From the NCBI GenBank assembly GCA_049999805.1, contig JBNGIO010006060.1:131069-190344 (forward strand): DNA of 59,276 nt, written 5' to 3'. A program made the position numbers and the translations under genes. Under the pieces are notes generated by a model, which ran no database searches, was not told the origin of the DNA, and saw only the letters and a list, made by a program, of their open reading frames with translations. The DNA comes from Folioceros fuciformis (Eukaryota > Anthocerotophyta > Anthocerotopsida > Anthocerotales). Of the stretch, positions 32,901 to 43,928 are shown piece by piece (position 1 is the first letter of the stretch; the number at the start of each line of letters is the position of its first letter).

Positions 32901-35900
32901 AGAGCTTCCACTACATCCGCTACAGTCTTCTGATGCATCCAACGATGTCCTTCACTGCACCTGACTTTTCTCTTAAGTCGTGGAGTGCATTCCGCGACGG
33001 ATAATGATCCGACGGATGATTCGTCATCACCCTTTGCATGCAACATAGCACTCACACATGGATCACAGACTACTCTGCACCACCGACCAGGTACAACCCA
33101 ATCTCGTGGGGCAAACAGTTCGTCCCGAATGAACGCCTGCAACCAAAACACAAATGAAAGATGAGCATGCATCCGAGAAGCTGCTATCGGCAGACAGAGA
33201 CAGCTGAGAATAATGATGCTTATCCTTACAGGAATACCCCGTGCAACACCAAGCTGATGCAAGGCAGAATTACAGATAGTTCGAGCCCTCCGAAACGACA
33301 ACTGCCCTTCATGTTTGTTTTCATAGAGAAGAAAGAGACGCTGGCTCACTGCAAACTTCAGGAAGGAATCTCCGAGGAGCTCAAGTCTCTCCAGGTTGAA
33401 GGACTCAGCGCATTTTGCTGTGGTTAAGCATTGCAATATCTGCAATAGATGACACAAGAATGCTCATCAAACGAGATACGAAGGCGCAGAAAGATGAAAC
33501 CGGGCATGGAATGAGCGTGTGACAGCAGCTTGCCTTCATGATTGGGATCTTCCCTGAGTCAGAAATGGTGACTGCCATCCTATCCCGGAACTCCTCGGCG
33601 ATGAGCATGCTCTCTAGTCGATGCATGACACTTGGCAGTAAGTGTACACCATTGACAAGACGAGCGGAGAATCCAAGCATCCTAATTTTACATAATTCGG
33701 GAGGAAGCTCTACGACAGTAGACTTTATGGAATTCATTACTGCAAACACAGGCACACGTCCGGAATCTCAGCACAGGTAATCCATTTACGTGGACAAAAA
33801 ACGGCACTAGCCGAGCACATAACACTCCAGCTCGCCATTCTGCTCTTCGACATTTTGTACAATTTACAATGAAAGATGAGGAAGACAGCAGTTAGGGAGC
33901 GGGTAATAGCACTGAACCAGTCGGGCTTGGAGCCCCAGTTGAGCGTGATACGAGTAAATTGCGAGCTACACTCAAGCGCCTTGCTCGTAGCAGGCACTGC
34001 TCTGGATACAGTAATGTTTCTCCGTGCCTGTATTTTCAGGATTTATCAGTGCATCTAAAACAGACAGTGATATCAGCATTTGCGAACAAACACCACAAGC
34101 AGCAGCTTCCACAATGGAGACTAAAGTCCTGGAGAGAGCTCATCACCTCAACTTGAAGTACGTCACATATGAATCATATTCTGCATCATTGAAACGGCTG
34201 TAGGAATTCCACTGCTGAATAACATCGAGGATATAGTACACTTTTCTATCGGTCTTGTGGGTCACAACTACTACGGCACCTACGATATCCTCCACCGAAG
34301 CCAGTCCATCGGCCACCTGTAGAGTTTGGGCATCCAGCCCGTTCCCCCTTACGCTGACCTTGTACACGGGAGCGTCGCTTTCAGGAAAGCCTCGACTGTC
34401 GAGTCCTGAGGTGGAGAGCACTTTCTTTATTGTCATCCAGTCAATTTCCGCCTGTCCTGGATCACTCGGCGACTCGCTAGCAGACAGAGGGAGAAGAAGG
34501 TAACTCTTGGATGCGTCCCATGCATCCATCAGTGGCAAGCTTCTTCCTCCGAGGCAAACATGATCTCTTAGAAGCCCATCAAAATCCAGTATTGTACTGA
34601 AAAGATACGACTGGAATAGTTTGCCGTCCTCTATCTGTATGGCACAAACAAATACAAGCCCAGGTCCGTTTCAGTAATACAAAACAAGTCGACCACCATC
34701 ATCTGAGCACTTCATAATATGACTGACATACCTCACGGTGAGTTAGATGCACCACTCCACACGGTACCAATTTAATAGTGACGGATCTTTGCTGTGGCAG
34801 GTCTAGCGTCAGCTCCATGGCCTCAAGCTCACTATCAAGAGAGGATTCCAGATAGAGGGCAAAATCCGCATATTCCACGGATTCCGATGCTGGATTAGGG
34901 GCTACGCAAATGCGATAAGTATGGAAACACTTTTCGGCAACCAAGAACCCAGCGAATCCACATGGCATCGCACTGGGATAAAGCTCCTCAGGATTTAGAC
35001 CTGATGGCAGAAAGCATAAACGAATGAGGAGATGTTGTCAGGTCGGCATGCAAGTTAAACGGCCAGAAAAAACCAAAAAAATGGCCAGTTGCAGGACAGG
35101 AAACATGGTTCATAACTGCCTTACAGCAAATCTCACCAGTAGCGGTCTTATTCCGAATTCCGAAAGGCTTGTCCTCTCCATCGTCTTCCGAATCACAAGC
35201 AGGAAGAAGAAAGTCGGTCAACGCTCCACAGGCATGTAGTTGCTTACATGCTTCCAGGCATGCGACTTGCCTTGCTCTAGTGTTACTGTCACATTCGTGT
35301 CCAACAATGGTTCGAAAAGGAGCATTTGGTGGCAACGTAATTGTACAGGAGAAACCCAATGTTTGAGTTTCCGTGAAACTGAAATCCGGAGCTGGCGAAT
35401 AGAACCTGGAGGTGGAAAGTAGGCAAACAGAATCACACCTGCGACGAAAAACCATGCAGGATACACAACTATTACTTCTAAGCGTCAAAGACCTTACTTG
35501 TCTCCAGGCAACTTGGCGCAGTAATCATGAAGCAGAGATACACTTGAATCTGTGTTCACAGTTGCCCCAGTTTTCTGCACACAATAGGCTTCCAGATCTC
35601 TGCTTTCTGGAAGTAGCGCAACCCTTGGCTCGCTCCCTCGCAAAGAAGCCTGCTCATACATCATACTTTCGGCGAGCAGAAGAGTCTTCAAGTGGGCATC
35701 TTTTTCTGTACTACCCCTAAGGAACAGTCGTGAACAACTCAGTCAGGACATGGCAATATACATAATGGATTGAAATGCACAGAGCAACATTCTCACGGAA
35801 GGCTTCCATTGTCGCAAGGTGACATATCAACTAGGCGAAAGCACATTTCACATCTGGACCCTACCTTTCACAAAGTAGCACATAAGTGGAACCCTGAAGA

Positions 35901-38625
35901 CGAGCCCGGCCGCGGGATTGTATAAAGCTACGGACAGTTGGCGGTAAATCAAATCGAATAATCAACCCGCAGCTTTGTACGTCAAGTCCCTCCTCTGCTA
36001 TATTTGTGGCTACAAGCACGTTTATCTGCAGAATGGGGCAGAGCACGTAAGAGGTCAATTTCACAAGTGGGAGCAAGCGATGCACATTCTCTACACTGTG
36101 TGCCGGAAGCAGCGAGCCAAAATATTAAGTGGTGTGAATATGACCTCTCCTGAGCGAAATTGCTCTACCAAACTCTGTTGCTGATTCCGAGACATTGATG
36201 CCACGCTTGAATGACTCCCAGTAAGGGGTTTACATTGCACGAAGTGAAAGTTGCTGAGGTTTGATAAAAGCTCAGCTATAACAATTGCTGCCATGACTCT
36301 CTCCACAAAGATTATGCATTTCAAACCTTCATCGCTGAGCATGAAAGAGCGTAAGGATTTATCACTGGCATGCAACAATTGGAAAGAAAATTGCGGACAA
36401 GGAGCAAAGCAAGATGACTCTCACTGATGTTCCTGCAGCACATCTAGAAGAGCCTTCACTTTGGAAGAAAAATCGTCCGCAACAGTTTCCGGTAATTTTT
36501 CTGCAAAAGGTATGCCAGCAGAAACCCCAAAGTCAACCTTTACGTATCCACCTCAGAAAGTGTGTTCCGCACCGTCTTTCACCTCAGCAAGTTCTTGGTT
36601 GCTGAAATGTGTTGGGATGCGAAGGAGAGTTGCCGACATACCTCTTGATCGAACTGCTTTCACCATGGAATAAACATCTTGGAGAAAACCTTTCCTGGAC
36701 TTACACCCTAACTTGGTCTCAGTTTCTAGGTCAGACTCGTCGCTGCCTAGAAGCTTTGCAGCCTGCCGACATTACACCATGTTAATTGCTGACATTCAAA
36801 TGGGCCTTTAACAAACTCCAATACAAGCAGTGAGCGCCGGTTCCTAGCACTGAGATAGAAACGTACCTTCTGAGTACACCACAGCCCCAATTCCTCCAAA
36901 CAGTACTTAAGAGTTGCAAAAACCCTTGTCAGCTCCTTACGGCGTTTGAGTACGAGCTTCAAGGGTTCACCCCCCTCTGTGCTCAATCTCTCTTCAAAGT
37001 TGGTAAGAGGCCGCAAATGCTGTCAAACATCGTGAATAGTGCTGGGTTTCTTCAAGATCTGGTTTAACTTTTCCCCCTTCACTTCAACAAAATGCATGAC
37101 AACACGGCCTGTGGAGAGCAATAAATGAAACTCACCTTCAACTTAAGTTCCTCAAGGGTGGAATGTACACACAGAACATATGTCAAATAGGTAGAATCAT
37201 AATATATACACCGCAGAGTTGGCGAAGGATTTATGAGATCCAACTCCTCTCTGTCTTTGACTGTATAGACCTGTTGCACAACCAGGCAACCATCCGTGAT
37301 TGAGAGCGACTGCGAACAAGAGATTCACGGTTTGGTGTCCTATCCAAAGACACGATAATGAGTAGCTCCAATAATGATAACAGCCGTAACATGTAGCTCC
37401 TTGATGGACAATCACATTGGATAAAAACCTTAGAATGTAGCTGACTTTCCAACTCGCTGAACATTAGAGCACATTCAGACGTCCTTATGCCCCCTGCCGC
37501 AGCTCCAAACGCACCACAGCAGCGGCAGTTAGGCTGGGGTGAAAGGGCACAGAACAGCACAAAAAACAAGCCTCTCCAAAAGCTGTGTTCACCTTTGCCT
37601 ATGACGGGTGAAGCTGTCATGCCAAAAACTCGAGGGCAGCTGCCAGACTGACTGAGGTAGAATTCCTGCACACAGATAGACGTTGCACAATTCATGACTG
37701 TACAAAGGATAGAAAATGCTAGGAGCAAAGCTGCGTCGGGTGTTAGTGGAGTCATGTAGCCAAGCAGCAACCCAGCCTTACATTCATAATAGAGGCATAA
37801 GGATGCTTCTTTTGAGCATGATGACACTCGTCAAAGATCAACAGCTCAATCATATCCATCTTGAGGAAGCAGTGGCGCAGATTCGTAAGGAGTACTTGTG
37901 GGGTCATGACAAACACCTGCAACCAACGAGCCTCAGGGCGCTAGGGTTTAGGGTTTAGAGAGCACAGATGCAGCTGTGGTGACAGCAGCTTATCACCCAG
38001 GCTTACCACAACCAACCATGAACAGAAGCCTGGCATCCAGGTGAGTCAGCTCAAGCGTGGTTGCCACGAAGCACAGGGCATGAGAGGCAAAGGTACTGAA
38101 CGCAAACGCTAGACCACGATTTACCACATTTTTCTCAACTTCTTCTTTCCAATGCTCATGGCTCCACCTATCAGACAACTCGCCTCCACAAAAACACCCA
38201 ACATTCAAGTCCGTGAATGACTTGATCACTTGTGCTTGCTGCACATCCAACAAAGGCACAGATTAACCATAAACCCGTCAGCCCACAACCGCGCTGACAG
38301 AGGCACCCGCGCGCCCACCTGCTGAACAAGAGGAACGGAGGGGGCCAGAAACACGGCAATGCTGGCGGCTGAGTTTCGAATCCGTTCAGCCACATCAAGA
38401 ATGAGCATGACAGCGATGAGAGTCTTCCCGCATCCCGTCTCCATGAAAACAATTGTGTTCTCCCGCTTAGCCTTCTCCAACACTTCGAGCTGATAGCTGC
38501 ACAACACCGAGTGAACCAGAGGAGAATGAATTACTTGACTCCCCATTTCCCACCCACCTCCCATCCGCTCAGTCAGCCGAAATGCACATTGCCTACCCTC
38601 GCGGTTTCAGCCCGAGGCTCTCCAT
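29913..38625 (-). CDS. DCL: Dicer-like endoribonuclease
   Basis: Cuts double-stranded RNA into small RNAs for silencing. Start MESLGLKPR at 38625 is joined (38597/38496) to [14 protein letters not shown]. Domains in order: DExH helicase with [14 protein letters not shown] (38496-38319), [16 protein letters not shown] (about 37800) and [10 protein letters not shown]; helicase C-terminal part with [11 protein letters not shown] and QSRGRAR (about 36380-35860); Dicer dimerisation/DUF283 (about 35430-35110); platform and probable PAZ (about 34970-34010); RNase IIIa with [17 protein letters not shown] and [11 protein letters not shown] (about 33760-32820); RNase IIIb with [14 protein letters not shown] and [11 protein letters not shown] (about 32800-32110), so both active sites are intact; dsRBD1 (about 32080-31880); a linker of about 460 residues (31793-30300); and dsRBD2 ([15 protein letters not shown] to the stop, about 30240-29913). 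Twenty or more exons. Two dsRBDs fit plant DCL1/3/4 types, but the exact class is unassigned. Confidence 0.95.
30351..31445 (-). repeat. Internal protein repeat in the Dicer linker (two units of about 200 residues)
   Basis: Within one long exon, unit 1 (about 31445-30855) and unit 2 (about 30848-30351) align along their length. Paired segments include [74 protein letters not shown] and [32 protein letters not shown]. The sequence is Ser-, Gly- and Gln-rich and predicted disordered, apart from the short conserved boxes. Confidence 0.85.
30517..30526. other. Assembly gap (10 N) inside the Dicer linker
   Basis: Ten N within unit 2 of the linker repeat. The repeat offset changes from 200 to 170 residues across it, which suggests that the true gap is near 100 bases. 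Confidence 0.9.
37943..37960. repeat. Interstitial plant-type telomere motif in a Dicer intron
   Basis: TAGGGTTTAGGGTTTAGA holds two and a half TTTAGGG units within an intron of the Dicer gene. It is short and may be chance or a telo-box regulatory motif. Confidence 0.7.
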
Positions 38626-39180
38626 GAAGTGAAACCGGCACTTGGTGCTGCGGCACTCCACTCCACTCCAGGCGCGCCTGCTGGGCTCAGCTGCTCAGGG
38701 GCAAGGACCCACAACTACACACGCCAAATCGGCCTGGCAGCCAGACAAGGCTGACACGAAACAGCCCAACAGAGCGCCCAACGGTTTGCGCTTGCCTTGA
38801 CGGTCCAGCGCGAGCCCACAATTCAAAACTCCCAGGCAGGGGAGAGCCAGAGGCGAAAGGGACAGAGTGCCGTCCCCTTTGTCCAACCAAGCTCTGCAAG
38901 CCTCCCGGAGCGGCAAGGACGGACCGCGGCTGTTGCTGTGCCTCTCACGATGCGCAAGAGGCTGCCGCATCGGATTAGGAGCAAGATTCAATCCCCTCGT
39001 CCTGATGCTCCGATGGGGGCTCCAGCCAAATCACTAAGCGACATTGACCAGACATTGAAGTAGCCTCTGCAGACTTATGCCGGCCCCGCTCTTCAACGGC
39101 ACCCCGTCCCCCCATTATCACTCTATTACGAAGTTGCTTGAATGAATATCTACATGCATAAACCTTGGGATTTCGTTGCA
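38626..39180. promoter_or_regulatory. GC-rich upstream region of the Dicer gene
   Basis: This stretch lies directly upstream of the Dicer start and is far richer in GC than the island beyond 39180. It should hold the Dicer promoter. A plus-strand frame of 88 codons (38797-39063, ending GAPAKSLSDIDQTLK) is open but unrecognised. No known element is evident. Confidence 0.4.
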
Positions 39181-39532
39181 TAAAACATGTCAGTCTCGCG
39201 TCCTTCCCAGGGGCCCATGGACCATATTACGCATTGCGGCATTGCCATTGCCAGGGACCGGACTTGGTACCCATGAAATAGCCTAATCCGCTCCCTGTAT
39301 GCCAATTAAGACGCAGCTGCAACGGCTACTTGCTTAAGTTTAGCAGAAGCAAAGAATTGAATGATGTTTGTATTAAACATGGTGTTCCTTCACCAAATGA
39401 AGTACATAGACACGATCACCCAGTAGGTACAAAGACACCATCATGTGTCAGAGGTACCTTCTAATTCACACCTAATTCAAAAGACTGTCAGTCCACATAC
39501 ATATGTATGTGCATTGACAGTATCACTTCTCT

Positions 39533-39860
39533 TCTATGACATCTCAAAGTTGGTGTAGGTTCCTTCTGTCTTCAATAGGCTTTCTCTTCTGGAGCGTCAC
39601 CTACCATTCAATTTCCTTCTCTCTGGTACTTATCACCAAGTGCTAGGTGTCTTGTGCTTTGTGCTTCTTTGACATCCCAAAGTTGGTGTAGGTTCCTTCG
39701 TCTTCAATACGTTTCCTCTTCGAGCATCACCATCCATTCAATTTCCTTCTCTCTAGTACATACATGGCTTTATTGCCAAGTGCCAACTGGGTGTCCTGCG
39801 TTTCTCTTCTCGAGCATCACAATCCATTCAATTTCCTTCCCTCTCATACATGACAGCTTC
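39533..39860. repeat. Tandem repeat, unit about 133 bp, about 2.5 copies
   Basis: The segment CAAAGTTGGTGTAGGTTCCT (near 39545) recurs as CCAAAGTTGGTGTAGGTTCC (near 39677). CCATTCAATTTCCTTC occurs in three successive copies (near 39605, 39734 and 39823), each preceded by a CTCTTC...GAGC...CATCAC-type block. The last copy is partial. Confidence 0.85.
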
Positions 39861-40044
39861 ATTAAAATTATTCTGACATCATGGTAGGAGGTCCGGCATG
39901 TGTTTGTCTTTGTCTTTCCATAACATCTCTCTTCTGTCGTTTTATTTCATACCAAAGAATTTGACATCTCATCCTCTCCTCTCATGCCAAGTGGTGGACA
40001 TCCCTCTATGTTTTCTGACATCAAAGTCATGGCGTGTTTTATTA

Positions 40045-40435
40045 GACTCCTTTGTGGCAAGTGCTAGGTAGTTTGTCTTCTTTGTGGCAAAGCTGGGTCC
40101 TTATTATCTGGGATGGTCCGGGATGGTTTTTGTAACAAGTGCTAGATGATCTGCATTGCATTTTCTAACAATTTTGTATTGGAATTGCATTCTCTGACAA
40201 GTGTTGGGTGGTGGGCATCTATATTGTATTTTCTAACATTAAAGTCATGGTCTCGTTGATCATTCTCCTTTGTGGCAATTGCTGGGCATCTTGGGTATAT
40301 GTCTTGCTTGTTGCAAGTGCTTGGTATCTTGGGAACTAGTCTTCTTTGTAATAAGTGTTGTTGGGTATCCATCTCATTTGTGCAAAGTGTTGGGTATTTG
40401 TCTCCTTTGTGGCCAATGTTAGGTATCTTCCAAAA
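40045..40435. repeat. Degenerate short tandem repeat, unit about 31-42 bp
   Basis: The unit is roughly TTTGTGGCAAGTGCTGGGTA plus TCTT and a short spacer. At least five adjacent copies lie between about 40268 and 40432, with scattered relatives from about 40050. Spacing varies and copies are diverged, so this is an old array. Confidence 0.75.
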
Positions 40436-41200
40436 CAGAGATGCCCAAAGATAAGGTATGAATTGAACATGAGGAAAATTTTCAATTTTCTTGACATTCG
40501 TACAAGTCCTTGAACAAACTTCTTATGTCTAAGTGTTGGGTATATGTGTTGTGACATGGAAGTGTGATTGTATGATCCACATCTTTCCAAAGCACACAGT
40601 GAGTGAGTGTTCCCTTTCAAATGTTTTGACATGACTATTCCTATTCAAAAGTGTAGCATGGTAATCATCAAAATCAAAATGTAGTAGCATGTCAAACTCT
40701 GGTATCAAAGTTGAGGACATGACAAGCATCCAAGTTACCATCATGAGAATAAAAAAGAGCACAAAAAGATTGTATTTAATAACCTAATGTTTGACTTCAA
40801 AACCAACCAGACATAAATTCACCAACCAAGAATGATTCAATTTCTTTATCCATGCTTAAGATCCAAGGAATTAAAAATTAGCTAACCTCTAAGCCTAAAC
40901 GCCGACTAAGATCTAGTGTTAAAAGACAACAAAATATTAGAAGTTGTTTGGTCTAGATTAAAATCTACCTTCATGCATGGAACTAATTAAAAGGATATTA
41001 ATGTGGGTGTCCTTTGAATTTCCATAGAAGTAGCGTCTTAATTGTCTTCATTCTTTTAGGATTTTATTTATTAGATCATACACTGATAGAAGAAAATTAT
41101 TTATTTGTTTACAAATAGATATGATTTGATAAATATGAAATATTTGTAGGGAGGAGCAAATGGTTATGGATGGATCCACCCCAAGCATGAATTTGTTCAT

Positions 41201-41535
41201 TGTTGAATTCGATGGACGTTCACGACGATCTTAGTTACACTCAGTCCACGGCGGATTCGGGAATTTCGTAACGAAGTCTGCTTTCATGTCCTTTGGGTGG
41301 AGGAAACTGTTGTCGCCCCGGTGTCAGTCTGGGTCGGAGAAATGAGGACCTGGAGGAGCGTTGCGTTGCTCACAGTCAGGATTTTGCAACGAAATGAAGC
41401 TTGCGGAACTTGCCCAGTCCAAGATTTGAGGCGGGGATTCGCATCCAACGCAGAAAGCGGAACGGCCGGGAGCAAGGGCTTAGAGCCAGGGTTTTTCTTC
41501 CTGCAACCGAAGGATCATCTTGTGGACCGGGTCAG
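41201..41535. promoter_or_regulatory. Upstream region of the S15 gene
   Basis: GC content rises again here. The frame of S15 exon 1 extends upstream of 41536 to a stop at 41395 without an ATG, so either this is 5' UTR or an upstream exon supplies a targeting peptide. Confidence 0.4.
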
Positions 41536-42261
41536 ATGCTGTCTTCTGCTTCTGGTCCTGACAATGCGTTTGCTGACACCGGGCGTGTGTCTGAAACACT
41601 GGCTGGCTTCAAATCGAGCTTTGTGCAGTTTTACTCGGTCGAAAACATGTCCTCGGCTGAACGGCATAAGCTGGAGTTGACAAAGGTTCGGGAGCAATTT
41701 CGGATCCATGAAGGAGATTGCGGATCCTGCCAAGTGCAAGGTAATGCTACGCCTTTGCTAGCAGCGTCGCGCTGATGAAGCATCGCGAGCTATATGACCT
41801 GAAGTTGTCGTTCTGAGTGTTCGGCATCGGAAGCCTCGTGACCTAACATTTTTCTTTCTCCTACAGTTGCTGTGTTGACGGAGAAGATCAAGTTCCTTTC
41901 CAAGCACATGTCTAGGCATAAAAAGGTCCAGTAGCTAATTTCCTTTCTTTGTTGCTGTTCGCCTCCTGTCTTTCCAGTTCCTCGTCTGTGATTCACTTCT
42001 TCTTGGACACTATGTTGTTTTCCGGAAAGGGTGGCCCATTTGGTCGTTCCCCCGTTCTTTTGGGTTCTGAATTGGGCTGGCTAGCTCACTGTATCGTCAC
42101 CCGCGACAATGCTTATCCAGGACGTGCACTCAAGAAGGGGCTTAGAGGCCATGGTTCAGCAACGCAGATCTCTGCTGAAGTACTTCAGACGGAAAGACTG
42201 GGACGCTTATTGCACCCTCATCTCCACACTGGGACTTCGAGACAGAACGGAGTCGAATTAG
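41536..42261 (+). CDS. Bacterial-type (organellar) ribosomal protein S15
   Basis: Small-subunit ribosomal protein uS15 of bacterial type, which binds the central domain of 16S rRNA. In a nuclear gene this means a mitochondrial or plastid ribosome. Three exons join in frame: 41536-41740, 41867-41925 and 42121-42261 (134 residues). Family signatures are intact: [59 protein letters not shown] and the end TLGLRD. The first 40 or so residues are an extension not found in bacteria. It is only mildly basic, so an upstream exon may supply the real targeting signal. I chose the first ATG after the upstream stop. Plastid versus mitochondrial location cannot be decided. Confidence 0.9.
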
Positions 42262-42293
42262 CCTCACCGGCAGGTTCACGGGAAGGTGCCTCG

Positions 42294-43264
42294 CTACAGC
42301 CAGGGACCACCGGGGGCGGCGGAACACGCATCTTGACGCTTGTGCTGAAGTGTTACGTCCTGCATGAGAGCTGCGTATTCGCCGCCTCTCTTATGCTGTT
42401 CTTTGTCATCTTCCTTGCCAGCTTGGAGTGACCTCAGTAGCTCAGCTGAACTCCTATTATTCAATTCAGAGGATGGTCCGCCTGTGTTGGCCTGCTTTTC
42501 AGGACACTCCTGCATCACATTTCTTTCTGATATTTCTGGGCAGTCTGGCTCGCACATAAGGCACATGGACTGGATCTCATCATCTGGTCTGTAATGCGGG
42601 TAACAATCAGCGTCCCGGACCACGGGTTTGGTGTGTTGAGCAAGGCGACAGCTCTGGATCGTGAAGATATGTGTGATCAGAACAGAATTGAAATCGGGAG
42701 CCGTAGTCAGACTTGGCAGACTCCGATTTGCGAATATCCTAAAGTCCAGTTCACCCAACTATCCAGATTAGGTAGATCGAAATTAATGACCGAGACGTCC
42801 TTTTTTCCTCGTCTTGAGTCCATCAAAGGACCAGGTTCTGGCAGCTTCTCATTGCGGTGCCCTTCGTCTTCTTGCTGGTCGAATCTCGGATCTGTCGAAG
42901 AAATTTCCTTCGTCCATCGCTTGAGGCTGCGCAGTGCGTTCTTCTTGGCAGGCGAAGGAACTGCTCGATCTCGGTGATTCCCCGCTAGTCGCTCCCTGTT
43001 CAATACCTGCATTCCTGTGGTACCTGTTTGCTGTGGTTTTGTCGATCGCCTCGTGCCTTTTGCCGTGCTGCTTTGCGCCTCAATTTCTCGGATATGGTGG
43101 GCTGCATAATTTGTTTGATGCGGGAGGGTGAAATGAATCCCGGTCCTTTGCGGATTGGTGGGTCGGGAAGGTCGTTCGGTTGTTGGTGAATTGGAGGGAG
43201 TGTTGGGCAGTTTCCCGAAGACGATCGGGGACCTGGGGACTTTGTGTGTGCTTCTGAGTAGCAC
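42294..43264 (-). CDS. Hypothetical minus-strand gene, two possible exons
   Basis: Two overlapping minus-strand frames (43264-42707 and 42758-42294) stay open for 185 and 154 codons with coding-like composition. The first is basic and polar and contains KKNALRSLKRWTKEISS and SVINFDLPNLDSW. The second ends in an acidic, Gln-rich helix (SSAELLRSLQAGKEDDKEQH). I could not find a clean splice joining them and recognise no family. The end lies 32 bp from the convergent S15 stop codon. It could instead be antisense transcript or noise. Confidence 0.3.
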
Positions 43265-43453
43265 GCATGAGTGCGATGCGGACTTCTCTGAGAGGCCAGC
43301 TCACTCATGCATTGTCGTGCTGGGGATCGCGTTCCCTGCGTCGGAGGGGGCAGATCCTACACAGTCCACTTCCTGTGCTAGCCTCGGGCAATTGGGTGGA
43401 GGTAGCGGCCCTCCTTCTGTTGCGCAGGCGGGCAGGAATGAGCTGGGCTCTAG

Positions 43454-43553
43454 NNNNNNNNNNNNNNNNNNNNNNNNNNNNNNNNNNNNNNNNNNNNNNN
43501 NNNNNNNNNNNNNNNNNNNNNNNNNNNNNNNNNNNNNNNNNNNNNNNNNNNNN
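43454..43553. other. Assembly gap (100 N), intergenic
   Basis: Exactly 100 N. The 7 bases on either side are identical (GCTCTAG), so the contigs may in fact overlap, with no sequence missing. Confidence 0.95.
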
Positions 43554-43928
43554 GCTCTAGCTACTGGAGCACCACAGTCCGCTAATTTGAATCTTGCTTC
43601 TTGTGCATGGATGTAGTAGGAGCACAAGGTGTGCGAGGGACGTGGTTCTGGGTTTGAGCACAGGATCCTGGTGGGTATGCATGTGTCAGGAGGAGGGAAA
43701 GTCGGGTGTGGTGCCCCCGCATCTTGGGGAGGTGATGAGTGATTGGCTTTGCGTTCTCATGTCCCGAACGAAAAGGAACTTGGATTTAGCTTCTTGGGTC
43801 ATTGTTTCCTTCTTCTGGAGAGAGGACTTGTGAGCTTACACGAGCCATTGCTTTTTCGTATTTCTGACTCGTAGCTTTAGGATTGGTGAATCGCAAAACG
43901 GCGACGGGACTGGGAAGGGAGGCAGAGT
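43554..43928. promoter_or_regulatory. Upstream region of the coiled-coil gene
   Basis: About 375 bp between the assembly gap and the predicted start at 43929. Frames are open but short. I see no clear element. An earlier first exon could lie here. Confidence 0.35.

Larger units (their letters stand above)
39181..41200. other. AT-rich island with degenerate tandem repeats, no gene
   Basis: Base composition drops sharply to AT-rich, and stop codons are frequent in all frames. The left half is built from degenerate tandem units (see the two repeat entries). From about 40760 to 41200 it is plain AT-rich sequence. I see no transposase, reverse transcriptase, terminal repeats or target-site duplication. 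It separates the divergent Dicer and S15 genes. Confidence 0.7.

Noticed and set aside
39181-41200. CRISPR array or retroelement as the source of the repeats
   Set aside because: Repeats are diverged with irregular spacing, no cas or reverse transcriptase frame is present, no terminal repeats are visible, and the genome is eukaryotic.
43155-43616. Open frames running through the N gap at 43454-43553
   Set aside because: They are open only because N does not encode stops. Flanking sequence has no homology.
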